Shown here piece by piece: positions 1 to 7,125 of a stretch of 64,000 nucleotides of DNA. The notes under the pieces were generated by a model. It saw only the letters and a program-made list of their open reading frames with translations, made no database searches and was not told the origin of the DNA. The stretch comes from Desulfovibrio sp. JY (GTDB taxonomy: Bacteria; Desulfobacterota; Desulfovibrionia; Desulfovibrionales; Desulfovibrionaceae), in contig CP082962.1 in assembly GCA_021730285.1 (NCBI GenBank), forward strand, positions 2,790,001-2,854,000. Reading direction: 5' to 3'. Position 1 is the first letter of the stretch. Every line of letters starts with the position of its first letter. Made by a program: the position numbers and the translations under genes.

Positions 1-337
1 CAAAGGATTTGTCCTCGCGCATGTAGGTGGCGGAGTAGAGGTGGATGAGCAGGGCCACGAAGGTGACGGTGACGGTCATGACCCCGGCCACGCGGTCGTA
101 GAGGAGCGAAAAGGCCGAGGAAAAGCCGTCGAAGGCGAACCAGGAGCCGTAGCTTATCCGGTGCGGCGCGACGCCAAGGCCCCAGATGGCGACGACGGCC
201 ATGGCCAGGGCTCCGGCGATGGCGGCCGCGGCGGCCATGTTGCTGGCCCGACGGCCGCATTTCGCTCCCCAGCCGGCCTGGAACACCGCCCCGGCCAGGG
301 GAAAGAGGAGCATGAGCGCAAGGAGTTCGGCCATCAT
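1..337 (-). CDS. nuoL: NADH-quinone oxidoreductase subunit L (N-terminal part, cut by window edge)
   Basis: Proton-pumping membrane subunit of respiratory complex I. Only about the first 112 codons are in the window; the gene runs off the left edge. The visible part opens with a hydrophobic helix. It then carries the WFAFDGFSSAFSLLYD and FVALLIHLYS..YM segments that are typical of the NuoL/antiporter-type N-terminus. The start ATGATG lies at 337, and its ATGA overlaps the nuoK stop, so the two are probably translationally coupled. It is the tenth gene of the nuo operon in this window; nuoM and nuoN would be expected further left. The family is about 600-650 aa long, so most of this protein is missing here. 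Confidence 0.93.
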   Translation of the reverse strand, partial: MMAELLALMLLFPLAGAVFQAGWGAKCGRRASNMAAAAAIAGALAMAVVAIWGLGVAPHRISYGSWFAFDGFSSAFSLLYDRVAGVMTVTVTFVALLIHLYSATYMREDKSF

Positions 338-642
338 TCCCCCGTAAGCCGGTTGTAGTCGTCGATGGAGGCGGTCCCGCCCGAGCGCCGGCCGTGGACG
401 AGCAGGGCCAGCCCGAGGCCGGCCTCGGCCGCGGCCAGCCCCATGACGATCAGCACCGCCGCCTGGCCGTCCAGGTTGCCCCAGGCCAGCGACGCGCCGA
501 CAAAGGCGATCCCGGCGGCGGTGAGCATGAATTCCACGCCGACGAGGATCATGAGGATCGAACGCCGGGAAACGGCGCAAAGCGCCCCGATGGCGAAAAG
601 CAGGCTGGCCACGGCCAGGACGTGGGACAAGGGCACGTTCAT
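334..642 (-). CDS. nuoK: NADH-quinone oxidoreductase subunit K
   Basis: Small integral membrane subunit of complex I (102 aa, normal family length) lining the proton pathway between NuoH and the antiporter subunits. Three hydrophobic helices are visible. Helix 2 carries the conserved membrane glutamate in ILVGVEFML (about residue 37), and helix 3 carries the second one in AAAEAGLGLAL (about residue 73). Both are known to be needed for proton translocation. The start ATG overlaps the nuoJ stop by 4 nt and the stop overlaps the nuoL start by 4 nt, as expected for a coupled operon. Confidence 0.96.
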   Translation of the reverse strand: MNVPLSHVLAVASLLFAIGALCAVSRRSILMILVGVEFMLTAAGIAFVGASLAWGNLDGQAAVLIVMGLAAAEAGLGLALLVHGRRSGGTASIDDYNRLTGE

Positions 643-1160
643 GCGGCGCTGCCTCCCTGCTGCCCGGCGTCGCGTTCGGCCCGGCCCAAAAGCAGCACGG
701 CGGCCAGCGCGGCGAAAAGGATGATGGAAACGGCCTCCACCGCCAGCCAGTAGGTGCCGAAAAGCACCGTGCCCACGGCCGCCGGGCTGGCCATGGCCGC
801 CGGCAGCAGGCCCCGGCCCACGGGATCGACGCCGATCAGGGCGAAAAGCGCCACAAGGGTCGCGGCGGCGATGACGCCCGGAACGACCAGCCGCGCCGCC
901 GGCACCGCGCCAACGCCGACCGGCAGCCCGAGCAGCATGATGATGAAAAGAAAGAGCACCATGATGGCCCCGGCGTAGACCACCACCTCCAGTACGCCGG
1001 GCAGCGGCGCGCCGAGGACCACGAACACGCCGGCCGTGGCGATAAAGGCCACCACGGCGCAGCACACGGCATGGACGGGATTGCGCCGCGTGGCGGCAAG
1101 TCCCGCCGCGATGAGCAGCACGGCGGAGAGAAGGTAGAAAAGTGCGCCAAGAGCGGTCAT
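639..1160 (-). CDS. nuoJ: NADH-quinone oxidoreductase subunit J
   Basis: Membrane subunit of complex I, 173 aa, with five hydrophobic segments. The family hallmark VVVYAGAIMVLFLFIIMLL lies at about residues 59-77, and the first helix carries the typical RNPVHAV turn. A long hydrophobic C-terminal helix ends in a short polar tail. It is separated from nuoI by 9 nt and overlaps nuoK by 4 nt. In the family this subunit contributes the flexible TM3 pi-bulge that couples quinone reduction to proton pumping. Nothing unusual is seen. Confidence 0.95.
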   Translation of the reverse strand: MTALGALFYLLSAVLLIAAGLAATRRNPVHAVCCAVVAFIATAGVFVVLGAPLPGVLEVVVYAGAIMVLFLFIIMLLGLPVGVGAVPAARLVVPGVIAAATLVALFALIGVDPVGRGLLPAAMASPAAVGTVLFGTYWLAVEAVSIILFAALAAVLLLGRAERDAGQQGGSAA

Positions 1161-1169
1161 GATGTGATC

Positions 1170-1739
1170 CTACGGCAGAATGCTTTTGACATCCACGGGT
1201 TCGTCCTCGCCGATGTGTTCGCCTTTGGGCCTGCCGGCGGCCACGCCGGCATGGGCGTAGAAGTCGTAATCCGGGTCCTTGCCGCCGTGATCCACCAGCA
1301 AGTCCTCTTTTTCATAGACGAACGCCTCGATGGAATCCTTGGAAAAGGCGAATTCGGGCGTGAGTTGGATGGCGAGCGTGGGGCAGGCCTCCTCGCACAG
1401 GCCGCAGTAAATGCAGCGGGCGAAGTTGATGCGAAACCAGGCCGCGCGTCGCCGGCTGTCCGGGCCCTCCTCGGACTGCATGGAGATGCAGTTGACCGGA
1501 CAGACGCCGGAACAGAGGTAGCAGGCCACGCAGCGTTCCTTGCCGTCCGGGGAGCGGGTGAGAATGATGCGGCCGCGCGTGCGGGCCGGCATGGGCCGCT
1601 TGTATTCCGGGTACTGCTCGGTGACGGGCTTGCGGAAAAGGTGGGTCAGCGTCGCGGCGTAGGACCCGATGATCCCGGTCGCGCCGTCGACGACCTCGCG
1701 CAACAGGCCCGGCTTGTCGTTTTTATCTTCCATCGGCAC
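1170..1739 (-). CDS. nuoI: NADH-quinone oxidoreductase subunit I (two 4Fe-4S clusters)
   Basis: Peripheral-arm iron-sulfur subunit, 189 aa, that passes electrons from NuoG to the N2 cluster in NuoB. Two ferredoxin motifs are complete: CVACYLCSGVCPVNC (about residues 70-84) and CIYCGLCEEACPTLA (about 109-123), giving clusters N6a and N6b. The RGRIILTRSPDGKERC stretch before the first motif is typical of the family. The C-terminal extension (DYDFYAHAGVAAGRPKGEHI..) is charged and carries no recognisable domain. The start lies 6 nt after the nuoH stop. Confidence 0.96.
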   Translation of the reverse strand: MPMEDKNDKPGLLREVVDGATGIIGSYAATLTHLFRKPVTEQYPEYKRPMPARTRGRIILTRSPDGKERCVACYLCSGVCPVNCISMQSEEGPDSRRRAAWFRINFARCIYCGLCEEACPTLAIQLTPEFAFSKDSIEAFVYEKEDLLVDHGGKDPDYDFYAHAGVAAGRPKGEHIGEDEPVDVKSILP

Positions 1740-1745
1740 GACTCC

Positions 1746-2738
1746 TTACATCCCGGCGGCTAAAATCGCGCCGGTGACGAGGATGTTGACCAGCCCGAGC
1801 GGCACCAGGAACTTCCAACCCACGGCCATGAGCTGGTCGTAGCGAAGGCGCGGCAGCGAGGCCCGGGTCCAGATGAGAAAGACCGGCACGGCCAGGACCT
1901 TGAGCATGAACCAGACGATCGGCGGCAAAAAGGGCCCATGCCAGCCGCCCAGGAAAAAGACGGCGGTGATGGACCCCAAAAGAATCATGTTGACGTACTC
2001 GCCGACGAAAAAAAGCGCGAAGCGCATGCCGGAATATTCGGTGTGGTAGCCGGCTTGCAACTCGTTTTCGGCCTCGGGCAGGTCGAAGGGGATACGGTTG
2101 GTCTCGGCCAGGGCGCTGACAATGAAGATGGCGAAGGCCACGGGCTGGAGGAGGGCGAAGGGAAGCCGCGCCTGGGCGGCCACGATGTCGGAGAGGCTCA
2201 AGGAGTGGGAGAGCATGACCACCGGGACCAGGGAGAGGCCGAGCGCCAGTTCGTAGCTGATCATCTGGGCCGCGCCGCGAAGGCCGCCCAAAAGGCTGTA
2301 CTTGTTGTCCGAGGTCCAGCCGCCAAGGGCCACGCCGTACACGGCCAGCGACGACAGGCCGAAGATGACGAGCAGCCCCACGTTGGCGTCGGCGATCACC
2401 TGCCGGATGGTCACGCCGAACACGGTGAAATCCGGGCCGAAGGGCACCACGGCAAAGGCGAAAAGGGCGGTGCCGGCGACGATGGCCGGAGCAATGAGGA
2501 AGATGCGCCTGTCCACGCCGTCGGGGATGATGTCTTCCTTCAGCAGCATCTTGAGGCCGTCGGCGATGGGCTGGAGCAGGCCGAAGATGCCGACACGGTT
2601 GGGGCCGTAGCGCACCTGCATGCGGCCAAGGAGCTTTCGTTCCAGCAGGATCATGTAGGCGGCGAGCCCGAAGACCACGGCCAAAACGAGGCCCATCTTG
2701 ACCAGCATGACCAGGACGCCGACGAGGATACTGAGCAT
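1746..2738 (-). CDS. nuoH: NADH-quinone oxidoreductase subunit H
   Basis: Membrane subunit at the junction with the hydrophilic arm, contributing to the quinone chamber; 330 aa, normal length. Conserved segments are present: LLERKLLGRMQVRYGPNRVG (about 31-50), LLQPIADGLKMLLKEDIIP (about 54-72) and ALAETNRIPFDLPEAENEL (about 211-229), which includes the acidic quinone-site loop. About eight hydrophobic helices can be counted. It sits 3 nt after nuoG and 6 nt before nuoI, inside the operon. No odd features. Confidence 0.97.
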   Translation of the reverse strand: MLSILVGVLVMLVKMGLVLAVVFGLAAYMILLERKLLGRMQVRYGPNRVGIFGLLQPIADGLKMLLKEDIIPDGVDRRIFLIAPAIVAGTALFAFAVVPFGPDFTVFGVTIRQVIADANVGLLVIFGLSSLAVYGVALGGWTSDNKYSLLGGLRGAAQMISYELALGLSLVPVVMLSHSLSLSDIVAAQARLPFALLQPVAFAIFIVSALAETNRIPFDLPEAENELQAGYHTEYSGMRFALFFVGEYVNMILLGSITAVFFLGGWHGPFLPPIVWFMLKVLAVPVFLIWTRASLPRLRYDQLMAVGWKFLVPLGLVNILVTGAILAAGM

Positions 2739-2741
2739 GGC

Positions 2742-5084
2742 CTATCTCCGGCGCAGGTCGCTGGGACCCAGGGTTGCGGTCAGGCCGGCGAATTGCGGCA
2801 GTCGGGGAAGAATGGCCACGCCCCGGGCCGCATCCGGGGTGACGCGCGCCACGGCCTGGATGAAGCGGTCGAGCACGGCCACGGCGACGTTGTCGCCGTC
2901 GACAAAACCCAGGGAAGCGGCGTCCTCGGGATGGAGCGTCAGCGTCGGCTCGGTCGCGGCCAGTTTCGCCGCCAGCGGGGCGTAGCGGCCAAGCTCCTCG
3001 GTGCCGAAAAGGGCGTCGGCAAAGACCACGGCCAATCCTTCGGCGGCGGGGAAGGATTCCTCGCCGGTTTCTTTGGCCAGGCCGGCCAGGGCGGCAAAAT
3101 CCGCGCGGCTTCCTTCCGGGCCGAGCCCGGCGATGCCTTCCAAGGGAGTTTCGGGCATGTCCACGGCCAGCGCGGCGGCCAGTTCGCGGCAAAGCCGGTC
3201 CGCCGGGCGCGGGTCCGTGCCGGGGAGCCTGCGGTCGTAGGCCCGGGGCGGATGGTTGCCGCCGCCGTCGCGGGAAACGGGATCGCCGGCGGGTTGCACC
3301 GGGGCGGCGCGCTGGAGCCGGCCTTCGTTATTCAGGAAAAGCCCGCCGGACTCGAACAGTGTGGTCGTGGGCAGAAAAATCGTGGCCTTGGCCGCGCTCG
3401 GCGTGGGCAGGCAGTCGCACACGGCAAGAGTGTCCAATCCGGCGCAGGCGGCGAAGAGCCTGGGCGAAAGCGTGGCCGGATCCGCCTCGACCACGAGCAG
3501 GCTTTTCACGCGCCCGGCGGTGATGGCGGCGGCCAGATCGGCCAGTCCCGGCGCGTCCGATGCGGCGCAGAGAGCCGCTCCGGCGGCGCCCGGGCCGGCA
3601 AAAACCGGGAACAGGCCGAATCGGTCATCGGTCGGCAAGGCTCCGGCCAGGGATGGGGCGAAGACCACGGCCGGGCGCTTGGCATCGGCCAGGGCCTTGG
3701 CCGCCTGTTCCAGCACCGGCCAAAGCTGGGGCGCAAGCGGCAGGCGTTTTTGGGCCAGGGCGGCGGCCTCGGTCGGGCCGGCGGTGACGATGGCGGCCAC
3801 GGCCCCAAGTTGTCCCGGCGCGACCGGCAGGTGCGTGAAAGGCAGCGGCAGGGACACGGGCCTCGGGTCGGCCACGATGACGGTCCCGCCGTTTCGTGTG
3901 GCCTGACGCAGGGCGAGCGCCAGCATGGGCGCGTCGAAAAGCGGCGAAACGCCAAGCGTCAGCACAGCGTCGCAGCGGCCGATGTCGGCCAGGGACAGGG
4001 CGCGCGTTGGCGTCAGGGCGGCCAGGGAAGCGGTCACGGCAGCTTGCTGCGCGCGACTTTCGAAAAAGACCGGGCCGGTCCAGCCGGTGACCTTGGCCAG
4101 GGCCGTCAGCGCGGCCTGGGTCTCGAGGGTGGAGCGGGCCGAACCCACCACGGCCACGCTTGCCGGGCCGTTAGCCTTGGCCGTTTCCGCAAGCCGCGCG
4201 GCCACGGCGGCAATAGCGTCGTCCACGGCCGCTGTCGCGCCGTCGATTTTCGCTTCGCGCGGCCGCTCGGGGCTCGACTCGAAGCCGTGGGAGAACCGGC
4301 CCCGGTCGCAGATGAAAAAGCCGTTTACCGCCTCGTTTTCCCGGGCTTCGATCCGGGCCACGGCCCGGTAGCGCGACAGGGCCACGGTGTTGCAGCCAAG
4401 CGAACAATGCGGACACACCGAGGGCGCGCGTTCACAGTCCCAACGCCGCGACGTGAAGCGCGCGGTCTTGTCGGTCAGTGTCCCGGTGGGGCAGATGTCG
4501 GCCAGGTTGCCGGCAAAGGGGCTTGTAAGCGCGCCGTTTTCGAACCGCCCGAAATAGACCCGGTTGGCGTTTTGCATGGGGCCGAAATCGCGGTAGCCGC
4601 AGTAGTCCTGGTAGAACCGTACGCAACGGTAGCAGTGGATGCAGCGGTTCATCTCGTGCTGGATGAACGGCCCCAGGTCCTGGTCCAGGTAGGTGCGCTT
4701 GGTCCCCGGCCAGCGGCGCAGGCTGTGGCCGCCGGAGATCGTCTCGTCCTGGAGCAGGCAATGGCCGCCCTCGTCGCACACCGGGCAGTCGTGGGGATGG
4801 TTGGCCATGAGCAGTTCGATGATACGCCGGCGAAAGGCCATGGCCTCGGGGTGGAACGTCTCCACCACCATGCCGTCGGCGGCCGGGGTCATGCAGCTCA
4901 TTTCCAGCCCCTTGACCGGGCCGCCGGTGAACATCACCGCGCACATGCGGCAGGCCCCGGCCGCGCCCAGGGCCGGATGCCAGCAAAAGCGGGGGATGAC
5001 GATGCCGAGCGCCTCGGCCGCCTCGATGACCATTTTCCCCTTGGCGACCGTGACGGGGCGTCCGTCGATAATCAGATCGGGCAT
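2742..5084 (-). CDS. nuoG: NADH-quinone oxidoreductase subunit G (E. coli-like, with extra N7-type cluster site)
   Basis: Large iron-sulfur subunit of the peripheral arm, 780 aa. The N-terminal [2Fe-2S] ligands are C34, C45, C48 and C64. The His-ligated cluster motif HPHDCPVCDEGGHC follows, then CIHCYRCVRFYQDYC. A fourth site CPHCSLGCN...ICDRGRF matches the N7 cluster found in E. coli-type NuoG. The rest is a molybdopterin-oxidoreductase-like domain that has lost its enzymatic role in complex I. At 780 aa it is somewhat shorter than E. coli NuoG. The start codon lies inside the 3' end of nuoF (13 nt overlap), suggesting translational coupling. Confidence 0.96.
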   Translation of the reverse strand: MPDLIIDGRPVTVAKGKMVIEAAEALGIVIPRFCWHPALGAAGACRMCAVMFTGGPVKGLEMSCMTPAADGMVVETFHPEAMAFRRRIIELLMANHPHDCPVCDEGGHCLLQDETISGGHSLRRWPGTKRTYLDQDLGPFIQHEMNRCIHCYRCVRFYQDYCGYRDFGPMQNANRVYFGRFENGALTSPFAGNLADICPTGTLTDKTARFTSRRWDCERAPSVCPHCSLGCNTVALSRYRAVARIEARENEAVNGFFICDRGRFSHGFESSPERPREAKIDGATAAVDDAIAAVAARLAETAKANGPASVAVVGSARSTLETQAALTALAKVTGWTGPVFFESRAQQAAVTASLAALTPTRALSLADIGRCDAVLTLGVSPLFDAPMLALALRQATRNGGTVIVADPRPVSLPLPFTHLPVAPGQLGAVAAIVTAGPTEAAALAQKRLPLAPQLWPVLEQAAKALADAKRPAVVFAPSLAGALPTDDRFGLFPVFAGPGAAGAALCAASDAPGLADLAAAITAGRVKSLLVVEADPATLSPRLFAACAGLDTLAVCDCLPTPSAAKATIFLPTTTLFESGGLFLNNEGRLQRAAPVQPAGDPVSRDGGGNHPPRAYDRRLPGTDPRPADRLCRELAAALAVDMPETPLEGIAGLGPEGSRADFAALAGLAKETGEESFPAAEGLAVVFADALFGTEELGRYAPLAAKLAATEPTLTLHPEDAASLGFVDGDNVAVAVLDRFIQAVARVTPDAARGVAILPRLPQFAGLTATLGPSDLRRR

Positions 5085-6436
5085 TGGTCCTCCGGACAGG
5101 GAGTCGGGCCGAAAGCAATGGGGCGCGTGCCGCAGGCCTTGCCGTGCAGGGCTGGCGGCGGGTTGCCGAAGGGGCATTTGTGCTGGTGCAGGTGCTCGCG
5201 CACTTCCGCCTCGAAATGGGTCAAAAGGCTCAGGATCGGTTCGGCGGCCCCGGGCGCGAAGGCGCAGTAGGCCGACTGCATGACCTTGGCCATGTCGCGG
5301 ATCATGCCGATGTGCTCTTCCCGGCCCTCGCCGGATTCGATGAGCCGCAGCAGATGGCGCACGTAGGGCAGGCCCTCGCGGCACGGCGTGCACCAGCCGC
5401 AGGACTCGCGGGTGAAAAATTCGATCAGGTTCAGCGTGGCCCCGACCAGACAGGTGTTCTGGTCGAAGACCATGATGGAAGCCGTGCCCAGGCGCTGGCC
5501 GGCTTTTTTCATGGAGTCGAAGTCCATGGGCAGGTCGAGCAGCCTTTCGGGCATGAAGGGGGTCGAGGCCCCGCCCGGAATGACGGCCTTGATGGTCCGC
5601 CCGGGCGGCATGCCGCCGGCGTGCTCGAAGAGGATCTCCCGCAAGGGGATGCCCATGGGCAGCTCGTAGCAATCCGGCTTGGCGATGCGGCCGGACACGC
5701 TGAAAAGCTTGGTGCCGGCGCTTCCCGGCGTGCGGGCCAGGGACTTGAACCAGTCCGCGCCGTTGCGCACAATCCCCGGCAGGTTGGCCAGGGTTTCCAG
5801 GTTGTTGACGATGGTCGGGCAGTCCCAGAGTCCTTTGACGCTGGTGCGCGGTCCGCCTTTTCTCGGATTGGGGCGCAGGCCGGAGATGGCCTTGATCTGG
5901 GCCGAGGCCTCGCCGCAGATGTAGCGGCCGGCGCTTCGGTGCACGTGGATGTCGAAGGAAAAATCCGTGCCCAGGATGTTTTTGCCGAGGAGTCCCTTTT
6001 CCCGGGCGACCTGGGTTTCGCGCTCCAGCAGCACCGCGTCGGATTCGTAGGAGGGCCGGATGAAGCAGACGCCGAGCGTCGCCGAGACGGCATAGGCGCA
6101 CAGGAGGATGCCCTCGATGACAAGGTGCGGGTCCACGTTGACCAGCACGCGGTCTTTGAAGGTGCCGGGCTCCATCTCGTCGGTGTTGACCACCACGTAG
6201 CGCGGCCCGACGTAGCCGGCCGGGATGCCCTGCCATTTGCGCCCGGCCGGAAACCCCGCCCCGCCCCGGCCGCGCAAATCCGAGGCCAGGACGATGTCCA
6301 GCACTTCCTCCGGCGTGCGCTTGCCGATGGTGGCGTAAAGCGCCTCGTAGCCGCCGCCGGCCCGGTATTCGTCGAAGGTGGCCGGCCGGCCGAGGTGGCG
6401 GTTTTTGAAAAGCACCTGCGGCGCGTCTACTTGCAT
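5072..6436 (-). CDS. nuoF: NADH-quinone oxidoreductase subunit F (NADH/FMN-binding)
   Basis: Flavoprotein subunit that oxidises NADH, 454 aa. The glycine-rich NADH loop RGRGGAGFPAGRKW is at about residues 53-66. FMN-site residues are seen in NTDEMEPGTFKDR, and GEASAQIKAISGLRPNPR follows. The N3 4Fe-4S ligands are in ESCGWCTPCREG and downstream in YCAFAPGAAEP. The C-terminus carries a short Cys-containing tail (CPFGNP...CGTRP...CPEDQCPI) beyond the usual end; its role is not evident. It overlaps nuoE by 10 nt upstream and nuoG by 13 nt downstream, consistent with stoichiometric translation of the NuoEFG module. Confidence 0.96.
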   Translation of the reverse strand: MQVDAPQVLFKNRHLGRPATFDEYRAGGGYEALYATIGKRTPEEVLDIVLASDLRGRGGAGFPAGRKWQGIPAGYVGPRYVVVNTDEMEPGTFKDRVLVNVDPHLVIEGILLCAYAVSATLGVCFIRPSYESDAVLLERETQVAREKGLLGKNILGTDFSFDIHVHRSAGRYICGEASAQIKAISGLRPNPRKGGPRTSVKGLWDCPTIVNNLETLANLPGIVRNGADWFKSLARTPGSAGTKLFSVSGRIAKPDCYELPMGIPLREILFEHAGGMPPGRTIKAVIPGGASTPFMPERLLDLPMDFDSMKKAGQRLGTASIMVFDQNTCLVGATLNLIEFFTRESCGWCTPCREGLPYVRHLLRLIESGEGREEHIGMIRDMAKVMQSAYCAFAPGAAEPILSLLTHFEAEVREHLHQHKCPFGNPPPALHGKACGTRPIAFGPTPCPEDQCPI

Positions 6437-6924
6437 CGAACCGGCTCCTCGGTGGTCTCGCGCAGTTCCCTAAGGACCGCATCAATGCGCTCGGGGGTGA
6501 GCTTGTTGTAGAAGCGGCCGTTGATGAGCATCGTCGGCGCGTTGTGGCAGTTGCCGATGCAGGCCGAAGGCAGCACCGTGAACAGGCCGTCGTCGGTGGT
6601 GCCGCCGGGCGGTACGCCGAGCGTGCGGCACAGATAGTCGAAGATGGAATCCTGGTGGAACATCCAGCACACCACCGAGTCGCACACGTGGATGACGTAA
6701 TGCCCCACCGGCCGGCGGTAGAGGTAGTCGTAAAAGGTGGCCAGGGACTCCAGCTCCAGCGTGGTCATGCCAAGCAGCGTCGAGGCGTAATGCATGGCCT
6801 CGTCGCACAAATAGCCGTAGTGGCGCTGCAAGGCGTACATCACGTCCACCGCCGCCTCGCGGGGATGCTCCGCCTGGGCGATCATGCGCTTGAGGTCGCT
6901 TACGAGTGCATCAGGCAATGCCAT
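6427..6924 (-). CDS. nuoE: NADH-quinone oxidoreductase subunit E (2Fe-2S)
   Basis: Thioredoxin-fold [2Fe-2S] subunit, 165 aa, partner of NuoF. Cluster N1a ligands are visible as CDSVVC (about residues 81-86; the family uses C-x4-C) and SACIGNC (about 121-126). The N-terminal helical region LQRHYGYLCDEAMHYAS is typical. The start is ATG at 6924. Upstream, 201 bp of hairpin-rich repeat sequence separates it from nuoBCD, the only sizeable gap in the operon. Translation of the EFG block may therefore be set independently. Function is clear from family motifs and neighbours. Confidence 0.95.
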   Translation of the reverse strand: MALPDALVSDLKRMIAQAEHPREAAVDVMYALQRHYGYLCDEAMHYASTLLGMTTLELESLATFYDYLYRRPVGHYVIHVCDSVVCWMFHQDSIFDYLCRTLGVPPGGTTDDGLFTVLPSACIGNCHNAPTMLINGRFYNKLTPERIDAVLRELRETTEEPVRCK

Positions 6925-6942
6925 GGCGAGTGCCTCCGGCGG

Positions 6943-7072
6943 CCGGAAGGGGCTCTGCCCCTTCCGGACTTCCCTGCCAGGGGCGCTGCCCCTGGACCCC
7001 GCCGAGGGGCTGTGGCGGACGCGAAGGCGTATTCTTCAAATATGCGCCGCGCGCGGCCGTCACAGCCCCTCG
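6943..7072. repeat. Cluster of inverted repeats inside the nuo operon (nuoBCD-nuoE gap)
   Basis: Three perfect inverted repeats lie in the 201-bp gap. CCGGAAGGGGC-TCT-GCCCCTTCCGG is at 6943-6967 and CCAGGGGC-GCT-GCCCCTGG at 6977-6995. A longer pair, CGAGGGGCTGTG at 7003-7014 and CACAGCCCCTCG at 7061-7072, brackets a third smaller palindrome. The same GGGC-TCT-GCCC core recurs near 31985, so this looks like a dispersed repeat family rather than a gene-specific signal. In the nuo mRNA the hairpins could act as a stabiliser or attenuator. No U-tract follows, so it is not a classical terminator. Confidence 0.7.
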
Positions 7073-7125
7073 CCGGCCAACCAACCCATATTTTTCCAAT
7101 ATTTTCATATCACTATCACTATGTC

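Noticed and set aside
1938-5270. Very long open frame (1110 codons) on the plus strand opposite nuoH/nuoG
   Set aside because: It is antisense to two clear complex I genes; the high GC content keeps that frame free of stops. Composition (Gly/His/Arg-rich) is typical of a shadow frame.
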